Part shown: positions 21,509 to 31,670 of the stretch, in pieces
How positions within the stretch are numbered: position 1 is the stretch's first letter
Layout: each line of letters opens with the position of its first letter
From: Hippasteria phrygiana
Lineage: Eukaryota; Echinodermata; Asteroidea; Valvatida; Goniasteridae
DNA: 64,000 nt
Direction: 5' to 3'
Assembly: GCA_037893225.1 (NCBI GenBank)
Contig: JAZGUH010000027.1
Coordinates: 930,001-994,000, forward strand
Made by a program: the position numbers and the translations under genes
The notes under the pieces: model-generated
Database searches by the model: none
The model's input: only the letters and a program-made list of their open reading frames with translations
Told to the model about the DNA's origin: nothing

Positions 21509-21786
21509 TGAGTACGGTATGTAACGGGAGACGTCGGGGTGCCGCGGCGGCTCTGGCAGCCAAGCGAACCGCTACAATGTGTTTGTGCAGTGAAGCGTAA
21601 CCTTTACAGAATAATCCAACAATGGATTAAAACTGCACAAACAGCGGCCAATTGCGTCATCCGGCCTGGTGGCGCTGTTTAATCCAACAATGGATTGAAA
21701 CTGCACAAACAGAGGCCAATCGCGTCATCCGGCCTGGTGATGGCACTGTTTTTTTGCGCCAAATTCCGTCATCCGTACGCAAGGGG
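21509..21786 (+). mobile_element. TTAA-family A MITE, copy 1
   Basis: It is similar to 49453-49669 and, inverted, to 31390-31670. It ends CGTACGCAAGGGG. The core (AATCCAACAATGGATT..., about 70 bp) is duplicated in tandem, as in the 31.4-kb copy but not in the 49.5-kb copy. The left terminal bases and TTAA are lost. Confidence 0.65.
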
Positions 21787-22650
21787 TGTTAATTGTGCGC
21801 TCGAGTAGCTCACGAGGATCGACTCGGCTGTAAGCAAACGGTCTAGACTCAAGGAACACAGAGCACTTGCACGACTAGGGATTTTGACAAATCGTCCATT
21901 GTCAAGCATTCCCACATCAACGACCACAAAGTTGATTGGGATGCGGCTGAACTCATACTTGCTTTAGGATTCTAGCGACTTGGCATCCTTACAGGATGCA
22001 TCTTGACATCCTCTCAGGATGCAAATTAAGGTTACTTAAGATTTACTTTCTTAGAGTTTAGGCAAGCTCCTGAAAACGGTCAGAGCATACTGACCGGAAC
22101 GTCGAGTTTATACCTCTGGTTATTTTTAGAACCATTCTCTCATTAAAGAAATATTTCAACATGGTGTTTCCGCAAACCTTTCATTCATTACGAATTATAA
22201 TTTTAAAAGTCATATCCACATTGAGTGATCCCCACAATGTCGCTTCCCAGGTTGTTTCGTAAAATTGGGTGTGATCCCTGGCTATACTGCATTCTGTGTT
22301 TATGACTTCTGACTAGCGCCTGAAAACAGAATAGATGGCAAGATGGAGGGAAACGTGCGCTGGGTATAGAATTCCATAGCTTTTCGTTCTACGTCTAAAG
22401 GCTGGTTCATATTTTGCGCTTTTCAATTTTTTTTGCCGGGTTCAAACAAATTTGGGACACTTCATTTTCTTCTTAAAAGTAGTTATGTTTCTTGATATCC
22501 CCCCCCCCCCCCCGCCCGCCCCATGAACCCGGGTACACCACCGCCAAGACGAGAATAAGGCCGTGTCCGAAATGGGCGTCTAGAGCTACAGCTACGTCTA
22601 CGTCACGCGTAGTTGTAATGGACGAACACCATAGAGCAAGTTCGGTTGGG
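21787..22650. other. Intergenic DNA, no gene seen
   Basis: It contains a short AGGATGCA tandem near 21980-22023, and a poly(C) run at about 22500. Nothing else is recognised. Confidence 0.4.
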
Positions 22651-22685
22651 CGACAAGAGTGACTAGACTAAACCATAGTCGATCT

Positions 22686-22849
22686 ACAATCCCGGCCAAA
22701 TCTCGTTGGGCCCCCGACCCCCCTGCCCCCGGTCAATGTTGGCTCTCATTGCGCGGAATGCGCGCCGGCTTGATATTACAACATTGAGCGGGGGCGCGGG
22801 GGAGGATATGTTTATCATCACGTGGCCCAAGCATTTTGGCCGGGATTGT
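22686..22849. mobile_element. 164-bp hairpin MITE A1
   Basis: Terminal inverted repeats ACAATCCCGGCCAAA and TTTGGCCGGGATTGT match perfectly over 15 bp. A second internal stem is CAATGTTG...CAACATTG. The same element recurs at 25187-25350. Confidence 0.85.
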
Positions 22850-24011
22850 CTGAAAGTTCGCCTAGTTTATCTATAAAGAGTTGAAAACACGCAAAATCAA
22901 CTTTTCAACCCAAATAGTATAAATTACCGGATTATATCGCCCCCAACGGTGATCCCCGTCTAAACATCGAATTCTATTTTAGTGATTATGTCCAACTAAT
23001 TAGGTTGTCATAATTTTTGTTTGACCGTTCGGACAACCAAGACGTTAATTACGGGAGAAATACGATTGTTTTCACACCAAGTTAAAAAATAGCCCCCAAC
23101 GCCCTACAGTTGTTAAAAGTTGTGGACGTCATCATTGCGACTTTCCTAAACTGAATATGTGTGGCCTGTTTCCTGAAAATCGCTTGTGAACTTGGGAAAA
23201 CACGGGGGGGGGGGGGGGGAAGGAGGTGCCCCTTCCCGGTCTCCGTACATACCAAACTAAGCCCGGTCCGGATATGGTTAACAGAATGACGATTCCTGGC
23301 TGTAATGCGCTTGCGCCAGCACTTGTTTTGCAGTGCGCATCGTACACAATGTACCGTGACGATTAGCCATGACATTTTGTCAAATAACTTCACAAAATAG
23401 AGACAATTTTTGTTAAACGCGAAAAGCGCATTACACTACACAAACATACAAGCCTCTTCCATTTTTTTCAACTACCTCATTCCTTGAATTGTCGGAAAAT
23501 TCAACGGTTAACCCTCGCCACTAAAAAAATAAAGAAATGACTGACTCTCCTTTACTATTTGGTGGCGAGGGTTAACCGTTGAATTTTCCGACAAATCACG
23601 CAATGAGACGGCTGAAAAATTGGAAGAGGCTTGTAGGTGGTTTGTGTAGCGTAATGCGCTTTTCGCGTAGAACAAAAATGTCTTTTGTAAAGTTATTTGA
23701 CAAAATGGCATGGTTATTCGTCATGGTACATCGTGTACGATGCGCACTACAAAACAATTGGGATCATCTATGTCCGGAAATTGAACGGTCAATTGGCATC
23801 TGTGACTCACATGGTCTAGTGGTTTGGACATGTACATTCAAATGTAAGAGTCGTGGGTTCGAATCCAACCCGAAAATAATAACTCTTTTCTTTTCTCTTC
23901 CATTTCTTTTAATTACTCCTCACTCGGAAAGCAATGACCATCCATTGCTTCTCACACTTGGGTCTTCTTTAATGTTTTTTTTTTGTTTTTTTAGAAAGAA
24001 AATTTCAGACA
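22847..24011 (+). repeat. 1,165-bp foldback unit 1
   Basis: The unit starts TGTCTGAAA and ends TTTCAGACA (9-bp inverted ends). It contains a 16-G run at 23204-23219, a long hairpin with arms 23325-23521 and 23562-23755 (the inner 33 bp of each arm match perfectly) and a tRNA-like SINE segment at about 23793-23880. Open frames on both strands derive from the two hairpin arms and mirror each other; I see no real protein. Confidence 0.8.
23793..23880 (+). repeat. tRNA-derived SINE head in unit 1
   Basis: Pol III A-box TGGTCTAGTGG (23812-23822) and B-box GGTTCGAATCC (23856-23866) are 44 bp apart, start to start, as in tRNA genes. An anticodon-arm-like ACAT...ATGT stem lies between. The following A/T-rich tail agrees with a SINE rather than a functional tRNA. 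Confidence 0.6.
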
Positions 24012-25189
24012 TGTCTGAAAGTTCGCCTAGTTTATCTATAAAGAGTTGAAAACACGCAAAATCAACTTTTCAACCCAAATAGTATAAATTACCGGATTAT
24101 ATCGCCCCCAACGGTGATCCCCGTCTAAACATCGAATTCTATTTTAGTGATTATGTCCAACTAATTAGGTTGTCATAATTTTTGTTTGACCGTTCGGACA
24201 ACCAAGACGTTAATTACGGGAGAAATACGATTGTTTTCACACCAAGTTAAAAAATAGCCCCCAACGCCCTACAGTTGTTAAAAGTTGTGGACGTCATCAT
24301 TGCGACTTTCCTAAACTGAATATGTGTGGCCTGTTTCCTGAAAATCGCTTGTGAACTTGGGAAAACACGGGGGGGGGGGGGGGGGGGAAGGAGGTGCCCC
24401 TTCCCGGTCTCCGTACATACCAAACTAAGCCCGGTCCGGATATGGTTAACAGAATGACGATTCCTGGCTGTAATGCGCTTGCGCCAGCACTTGTTTTGCA
24501 GTGCGCATCGTACACAATGTACCGTGACGATTAGCCATGACATTTTGTCAAATAACTTCACAAAATAGAGACAATTTTTGTTAAACGCGAAAAGCGCATT
24601 ACACTACACAAACATACAAGCCTCTTCCATTTTTTTCAACTACCTCATTCCTTGAATTGTCGGAAAATTCAACGGTTAACCCTCGCCACTAAAAAAATAA
24701 AGAAATGACTGACTCTCCTTTACTATTTGGTGGCGAGGGTTAACCGTTGAATTTTCCGACAAATCACGCAATGAGACGGCTGAAAAATTGGAAGAGGCTT
24801 GTAGGTGGTTTGTGTAGCGTAATGCGCTTTTCGCGTAGAACAAAAATGTCTTTTGTAAAGTTATTTGACAAAATGGCATGGTTATTCGTCATGGTACATC
24901 GTGTACGATGCGCACTACAAAACAATTGGGATCATCTATGTCCGGAAATTGAACGGTCAATATAAACCTCTTGGCATCTGTGACTCACATGGTCTAGTGG
25001 TTTGGACATGTACATTCAAATGTAAGAGTCGTGGGTTCGAATCCAACCCGAAAATAATAACTCTTTTCTTTTCTCTTCCATTTCTTTTAATTACTCCTCA
25101 CTCGGAAAGCAATGACCATCCATTGCTTCTCACACTTGGGTCTTCTTTAATGTTTTTTTTTTGTTTTTTTAGAAAGAAAATTTCAGACA
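24012..25189 (+). repeat. 1,178-bp foldback unit 2
   Basis: Second copy of unit 1, joined to it by the perfect palindrome TTTCAGACATGTCTGAAA (24003-24020). It has 19 G instead of 16 at 24369-24387 and an extra 10 bp near 24961-24970. Its SINE boxes are at 24990-25000 and 25034-25044. Confidence 0.8.
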
Positions 25190-25350
25190 ATCCCGGCCAA
25201 ATCTCGTTGGGCCCCCGACCCCCCTGCCCCCGGTCAATGTTGGCTCTCATTGCGCGGAATGCGCGCCGGCTTGATATTACAACATTGAGCGGGGGCGCGG
25301 GGGAGGATATGTTTATCATCACGTGGCCCAAGCATTTTGGCCGGGATTGT
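25187..25350. mobile_element. 164-bp hairpin MITE A2
   Basis: Second copy of the MITE at 22686-22849, in the same orientation. Its first three bases (ACA) are shared with the end of foldback unit 2. Confidence 0.85.
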
Positions 25351-25449
25351 AGATGTCACCCGAACGCTGCGCGGTTTGACTAGCTAGTGCAACTGGATCA
25401 ACCTAGCTCCGGACTATGGTTTCTCTAGTCACTCGCGAGTTACGTCACG

Positions 25450-26350
25450 GTTTCAAGATGGAGGATCGGTCAACTGGGCAAGTTTTGCAAACGTTTACGA
25501 TAATTTGTTGGTTTTGTCCAACGATATTAACTCTTTGCAATAAGATAATTATTATTTATTGCACCAAAGTTAAGTAGAGAAAATAATAGAAATAAATAAT
25601 AGAAAATAGAAATGACATGCAAACATTTGCTTCGTTAACAACTAGCAGACGACATTCTTTGCAGTCTGTTGTTGCTGCACACTAACTAGATTTGACGTAG
25701 TCGATCGACTAGATGCGTTCAGGGAAAGGACAGACCACGCATGCGTTTTTATAAATAGCAAATTGACAAAAAGGGCTAGGTCAGCAGCACCTGAACTTGA
25801 CGAACACCTAGACAATAACCCTAGACAAGCGATTCGGACGCAGCCTACGCCTCCGCACATGAATAAGAAATAATGCTTCAAGGACGGAAAGTGCGTCTTA
25901 TGTGCCTTATTACAATAATCAAGCGGAATGCAACAATGACACTTTCACGACATTTCCGGATTGACTTGTGGTAGCCCACATTCCCTTTGTGTGGCAAAGC
26001 TTAGGATCTGATCGCTCGCGTTCATGCCCCATGTTCCGTAGAAAATGTGAACAATGGATAGTCCAGTATTTACAGCACACCGAGCTATTATTAGCAATCG
26101 TTTTGTTGATACAAACTATTTATAAAGTGTTAACTGTATACCACTTTTGTGTCATCTAGGGACTTGTTGGTATGTCATGTTGACGTCAAATATTACTCAT
26201 GCTATCAAAATCCGGTACGCGGAACTTGGTTTCAACTTAAATCTGCTTGGCTGGGCAGAAACAAAACCAAGCCATTTCGTGGCAGTAAAATAAACCCTGA
26301 AATACCTATAACAGATTATTTTCTTCAAAGGTTCAATTGTATTTCTTTTG
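25450..26350. other. Intergenic DNA, no gene seen
   Basis: Mixed-composition sequence with short open frames only. No motif, repeat partner or splice pattern was recognised. Confidence 0.35.
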
Positions 26351-26369
26351 CTCCTACCACGTGACCGGG

Positions 26370-26480
26370 TTGCTTGGTCATGTTCGCCTTCCACCTTGTA
26401 CCTCTGGTTACCCCCGGTTCGAATCTCGTCCAAGTCCACTATGCGGATTGGGTTTTCAATCCCTACCTGACTGTGTGCCG
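26370..26480 (+). repeat. tRNA-derived SINE-like fragment
   Basis: GGTTCGAATCT at 26416-26426 is a Pol III B-box, followed by a TTGGGTTTTCAATCCCTACCTG segment of the sort found in marine-invertebrate SINEs (from memory, unverified). The A-box region is diverged. Confidence 0.4.
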
Positions 26481-26699
26481 TTTAGACTAGGCCTATGCGA
26501 GATTTTTGAAAAAGTGTCAGCAGTGAATAGTGCCATAAATCGTGTCAAAAAGTTGGGGAGAGGGGAATCCAGAATCTATTATTATATCCTGCAGATGTTT
26601 ATAGATCTATTTGAAAGGGGCGGGCTTTGGCCAAAATTAATTAGCTGGTGATATTCAAGACGAAGCGCACCCACCTACCCGGGATAAAGAAAACTTGGC

Positions 26700-26862
26700 G
26701 AGCATTCACACTACTGATTAATCGTCTCAAGGTCGTCGTTAACCACGAGATTGGTGGGTTAACCTACCTCGCGAGTAGGGTTAGAAATTACCAGGGTTAA
26801 GTGGGGTTTTGAGGCAGCTAACCCGGAGAATTTCTAACCCCGAGAAGTGTAGTGTGAACACT
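26700..26862. repeat. MITE-like block with TTCACACTAC / GTAGTGTGAA ends
   Basis: CATTCACACTAC near 26705 and GTAGTGTGAACAC near 26848 form inverted ends. The interior is rich in GTTAACC and GGGTTA words that pair with each other. No target duplication was identified. Confidence 0.4.
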
Positions 26863-27154
26863 CCATATTACCCAGGGTAATCTCAGTGTTACATTTTTCG
26901 TTAACCCCTCGATTACCTGGGTAAGAGAATATTGTGAAACGGATATTGATGTGAAATGCATTTAACACAATTTAACTGTCGTTTTTTAAATTTTAAGATT
27001 TTACTGAGAGTAGCTACATTTTTTCTCTTAAAATCGACGGATAAAAATTAAGACAGTTTGTATGTTTCTATACTGCGAATGTGGCATGATTGGAAGCTCT
27101 GCAATTTGCCGATTCATCTTTTAGGAATTAATTGGAATGCGTTTTGTTATTATT

Positions 27155-28669
27155 TTTTTACTGATTTATACGATGAAGCGACTATAGTACAATACCAACG
27201 ACTCCGACTTCCTTCTTTCAGTCATTTTCAACCAGGGCGGTCAAATTCCCATGGCTTTTCTAGCCTGGTTGAACCAGTCACGACGTCACAATGACGTCAA
27301 GGGATTTGCATAAGAAAGGTCTGATCTGGCACGCGGAACTTTCAATTGGGCGTAGTAACCTTATAGATCTGGTTGGCTGGACTTTACTTCTTAACAACAA
27401 GAGGGACTTTCTGCAAAAACAAAGAGCAGGGAGGAAGTGAACGTCGGGGAAAGTTCAGTTTCCGGGGTTCAGTCTTATTCGTGTCACGGTTTGCAGGGCA
27501 GTTGGATGAGGTAAGCCACTTCAAGAGCATCATTACCCTCATCGGGCCTATTCCTGAAACCTTCTTAGCACCCTGGGGAGTATACAGCCCCGACTACAAG
27601 TTAAGCGTACATGGACTAACCGAAACACATAACTATCACTGCCCTCACAGGTACCCATTTACTCCTGGGTGGAGAGAAGCAACTTGTGGCAAAAGGTCTT
27701 GCTCAAGGACACAAGCACCATGACCCCTGCTGGACTCAAACCCACAATCATTATTACCAAGATCTTTTGCATCTGGATCTGGAGAGTCATACTCCGACAA
27801 AACGGTTACCTGCATCACATCAGATCACAACGAACATTTTAACAAATTTTCGTTGCGTACCGTTTAGAGCTAATCGTCGGCGTATGCACTAACCGTGCGC
27901 TAACGAAACCTCTAATGCCTTGGAGGCCGGCCAATTAGGCTACAAAAGGCATTCGTCCTAAAATTGCTATGGTTGGAAAGATCATTTAAAAGTAGAATAT
28001 AATAATGTGCACGACCATCCATTGAATATGCGCCGTTTGTCTAAAAATCATTGACGAAAATAATATTGTTCCAAAAGATCTGTGATAGTGTGATATGCAG
28101 CGTACGGATGTGTCAACTCGTGATTAAATCTAAAAAGACAAACGCGTAATTGTTTGTCCACAGGTAGGCATATTAACCCCTTGATAGTTATGTGTTTTGT
28201 TTGGTTAGTCCATGTACGCTTAACTTGTAGTCGGGGCTGTATACACCCCAGGGTGCTAAGAAGGTTTCAGGAATAGGCCCGATGAGGGTAATGATGCTCT
28301 TGAAGTGGCTTACCTCATCCAACCGCCCTGCAAACCGTGACACGAATAAGACTGAACCCCGGAAACTGAACTTTCCCCGACGTTCACTTCCTCCCTGCTC
28401 TTTGTTTTTGCAGAAAGTCCCTCTTGTTGGTAAGAAGTAAAGTCCAGCCAACCAGATCTATAAGGTTACTACGCCCAATTGAAAGTTCCGCGTGCCAGAT
28501 CAGACCTTTCTTATGCAAATCCCTCGACGTCATTGTGACGTCTTGACTGGTTCAACCAGGCTAGAAAAGCCATGGGAATTTGACCGCCCTGGTTGAAAAT
28601 GACTGAAAGAAGGAAGTCGGAATCGTTGGTATTGTACTATAGTCGCTTCATCGTATAAATCAGTAAAAA
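27155..28669. repeat. 1.5-kb inverted repeat (arms 27155-27638 and 28182-28669)
   Basis: The arms are about 485 bp each, near-identical apart from a 4-bp indel near the loop and scattered substitutions. The 543-bp loop holds the second copy of the 344-bp repeat (27830-28174) and a dispersed-repeat piece with ACCTGGGTGGAGAGAAGCAA-like wording. Mirror open frames of 116 and 87 codons come from the arms and are not supported as genes. Confidence 0.8.
27830..28174 (+). repeat. 345-bp dispersed repeat, copy 2
   Basis: Near-identical to 21165-21508. It ends in TATTAACCCCTTG, the start of a TTAA-family A element, after which sequence changes abruptly into the right arm of the inverted repeat. Confidence 0.7.
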
Positions 28670-30100
28670 GGGTCCGATACACTATATGCCACGAGGCCAC
28701 AGCACTTCACTTCACTATTGCTTCTCTGGTGCAGTTTCCTTTACGATTTGTGGGATGATAATTTGAAAAATAAGATCGAAGCTATGGTCACCTTCCTTGT
28801 AAAAAAAAGTGGAATTAATGGTCAACCCCCCACCCCCCCCCCCCCCCAAAAAAAAACGGCCACATTTTGTATCTTGGGAATTAAGTTGGCGGACTTTTTA
28901 GTGCAAAAATTGCATCCTTCAAGCATGGAGGTAGGACTCTACCTCTATCCTTCAAGTATCAGACATGGGTTTTATAAGTCTGTTGTCTTGGCGAGGGCAG
29001 AGTTTGTCATACCATGCTTTAGCATTTTTTTTATGAAACAGCCGGATTTTCTTTCATGTGTAAATCCAAGGTCGGCCCTATTTCCCAGGGACCTGTCAGG
29101 ATGGGTTCCCGGCAATGACGTCACATTGACGTCAAATCACTTCGAGAACAATATCTGGCACGCGGAACATAGGTGTAACGTATCTTCGGTTGACTTGGTA
29201 AAGGGTTCAACTTTCCTTTCAGCAACATCCAACACCCAGTCGTGTCTGGAAATTCCAGGGTCTGGAAATTCCATTTTACAATTTTATTTCATTTTTTCTC
29301 TTCGTTAAAGTGAGCTCAGCATAATTGCCTGAAATGGGACTGGTACAGATCCTGAATCACAAGGGAAAGGAGGACTATAGGAGGAAGTCTCACCTAACTG
29401 GGGCTGCATGGATTAGGGTAAGGCCTGGTCAATGACATTTTACAGGAGTAAATAATGAGGTAATTTCGATTAAAAACCCAAAGATTCCCCTTTTCATTTC
29501 AATCTTTGGTTCTCAATTCCGACCCAATTACAAACAAATTTAGTGTATAAAGGGTGAGGCGGATGTAAAGGCATATCTCCTGTATTCCCGCTACTAAAAA
29601 TGAGATAATATCTGTCCAATAGGGTGGGCTTAGACAAGCAATGCTTGTGTAAAAAAAAAACCACAAATAAACAAATCAACCCGAATTCAACGTGCGACAT
29701 TTATTAGCCTGCGGGATCGGATAAGCCCCATGACAACCAAATCGACGATAAGTCAGTGTTGTTGTTTTTAACTTGAAGACCAAATTGAAGTAGACACACC
29801 TATGCACATCCGGCCCCGTACAAATAGCGAACACACCCTACCCGGGAACATATAATACGCACTCTTGATGGGTGGATAGACCTCGATTTACCCTATAGAC
29901 CTTTGACTGCTACAAAGCATGCTGGGCGCGCATTTTCTTTACAGGGGTCAGAGTCCGCTGACTCTTCACACCAAGCCCAGATCGATCTTGGATTATCGAA
30001 CGGACATTGCGTGATAACCAGGACTCAAAGCCCACATAACAAACAGAGTTACTAAACAGTGGATGCAGGCATTAGGGTGTGGACCACAAGCTCATTGGCC
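28670..30100. other. Intergenic DNA with poly(C) run, no gene seen
   Basis: A poly(C) stretch lies near 28838-28852. A 196-codon frame from 28718 reads through it and has no recognisable domain; it is treated as chance. Confidence 0.35.
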
Positions 30101-30116
30101 AATATAGAGGTATGGC

Positions 30117-30209
30117 GGACACAATAGAAGGGCGCTATTTGATTTGGGTAAACCTATTGTATGGCACAAAAGGTTTACCCAAATCAAATAGCGCCCTCCT
30201 ATTGTGTCC
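30117..30209. repeat. Strong hairpin, 39-bp stem
   Basis: Stem 30117-30155 pairs with 30171-30209 with one mismatch and leaves a 15-nt loop. Outer bases GAGGTAT and ATACCT extend the pairing. This is probably a very short MITE; a structured RNA precursor is a less likely alternative. Confidence 0.7.
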
Positions 30210-30511
30210 CCTATACCTTAAAAAGGCTAATTGTACAAGCATGGATAAATGTGTTTTATTTCTCCATGGTACAAGCAACTGAAGCCAGTAACCACCATAT
30301 TAACACTCCCAATTTACCACTGATCTCATGTAGTGCTGACGATATTGATTTTGTTCGTAGTCGATTTTTTACCCCCGCGATATCGCCGATATGGCGATAA
30401 AATCGTCAAAAAAATTTAGCATGATTAAAATATCGCAAAAGTTCGTTCATAACTACATAAAGCCCGCCGCACACGAGAGCTATCTGCTGAGCAAAAAATC
30501 ATTCGAGGCCG

Positions 30512-30659
30512 TTTGCTCAGCACGTAGCTCCCCGTGTGTGGTGAATTTTTGGTGCGTTTTCTGCCTCGCGAGGCAAATATCTCTCATGTTTGATATTTTT
30601 CGCCTCGCGAGGCGAAAAACTCACAGTGTGCGGGCAACCTGAGCTACGTGCTGAGCAAA
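30512..30659. mobile_element. 148-bp MITE-like palindrome with GCCTCGCGAGGC cores
   Basis: The 19-bp ends TTTGCTCAGCACGTAGCTC (30512-30530) and its exact reverse complement (30641-30659) flank two self-complementary cores, GCCTCGCGAGGC at 30563-30574 and CGCCTCGCGAGGCG at 30601-30614. Confidence 0.65.
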
Positions 30660-30689
30660 AAAGAAATGAACTAGCCAATGAAAGCGCAT

Positions 30690-31035
30690 ACTCTGTTCAC
30701 GTGGGGCGTAATCATACAGCCAATATTACGTGTTTAAGTCAATAAGATGGAACTTTTGGTTCGGGGCTTTGACCATGTACCAACGGATATACATTTTTGG
30801 TTGAACTTTGTGTTCTAAAGAAAAGGATGAAGTGCTTTTAATTGAGAAAATAGCAAGGAAGAACCAGTATGTGCAGGCAAAGTTCAGGGAATGATCAGTT
30901 GATTTTAGTTTTTGTTATCATTTCAAGAAATAGCTGAAGTGAGTCAGAACTCGTTTGAGGGGAAGGGGAAAGTGGGAGTTGTTAACGGCATCAAAAGAGC
31001 CATTCCTCTATCTTTCCATTATTTGTGACCAGAGA
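30690..31035 (+). repeat. Diverged dispersed repeat, copy 1
   Basis: It aligns in order with 61990-62335: TTTTGGTTGAACTT, GATGAAGTGCTTTT, AAAATAGCAAG, GTGCAGGCAAA, TGATCAGTT, GTGAGTCA and TTTCCATT words recur at similar spacing. Many substitutions indicate an old family. Confidence 0.55.
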
Positions 31036-31389
31036 ATTTCCCTTGTTTTTTCCTTTTTAAGACAGACGATTTTTAATATTTTTAATGAAACCTTCAGGAT
31101 GACTTTGAAATACTGGTAGTCGAGCACCACCTAGCTGGATTTGTGCAATATTTCGATCTAATCTCTCGATCACCCAGTGCCCGCTGGATAAATGTGCTGG
31201 ATAAATGTACTCTCTAGATGCCACGTGTTGGCATGGAATATTGTTTATGTTTTATTTTCGCATTCTTTGCAGTCCAGGGGCGCCCTACACAAAGAAACTT
31301 TTTCTAGCTGCCTACCATAATAGAAATTACATCATTTTGTTAGACTATCGGATCGCTTGTTCAATGTAATTTGGTGATTTTCACTACAA

Positions 31390-31670
31390 CCCCTTGCGTA
31401 CGGATGACGGAATATAGTGCCAAAAAGAACAGTGCCACCAGGCCGGATGACGCAATTGGCCTCTGTTTGTGCAGTTTCAATCCATTGTTGGATTAAACAG
31501 TGCCACAAGGCCGGATGACGCCATTGGCCGCTGTTTGTGCAGTTTCAATCCATTGTTGGATTATTGTGTATAGGTTACGCTTGACTGCACAAACACATTG
31601 TAGCGGTTCGCTTGGCTGCCAGAGCCGCCGCGGCACCCCGACATCTCCCGTAAAATACCGTACTCAAGGG
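31390..31670 (-). mobile_element. TTAA-family A MITE, copy 2 (inverted)
   Basis: Begins CCCCTTGCGTACGG and ends CCGTACTCAAGGG. It carries the same tandemly duplicated core as copy 1. The outer TTAA is not preserved. Small frames encoding Cys-Trp-Ile-Ile words arise from the repeat and are not genes. Confidence 0.65.

Larger units (their letters stand above)
22657..25437. mobile_element. Nested composite: hairpin MITE - foldback unit - foldback unit - hairpin MITE
   Basis: The outermost borders are inverted copies (AGTGACTAGACTAAACCATAG at about 22658; CTATGGTTTCTCTAGTCACT at about 25415). Inside lie MITE A1 (22686-22849), unit 1 (22847-24011), unit 2 (24012-25189) and MITE A2 (25187-25350). 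A1 and A2 are direct copies, so the layout looks LTR-like although A itself is a hairpin. The two units differ only by three G in a poly(G) run and a 10-bp insertion near 24961, as far as I can see, so the duplication is recent or an assembly effect. Confidence 0.75.

Noticed and set aside
23082..23393. Open frames in the foldback units sharing a Lys-Leu-Phe-Asp-Lys-Met start
   Set aside because: The shared start arises because the frames lie in the two arms of a hairpin. There is no domain, and they read through a poly(G) run.
22686..25350. LTR retrotransposon with 164-bp LTRs
   Set aside because: The direct repeats are themselves hairpins, the interior is a tandem non-coding dimer, and there is no primer-binding site, polypurine tract or polymerase.
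27373..27723. 116-codon frame duplicated in inverse at 28188-28451
   Set aside because: It lies in the arms of an inverted repeat and continues into repeat sequence; no family recognised.
28718..29308. 196-codon frame, the longest in the window
   Set aside because: It passes through poly(C) and poly(A) stretches and shows no domain or codon bias.
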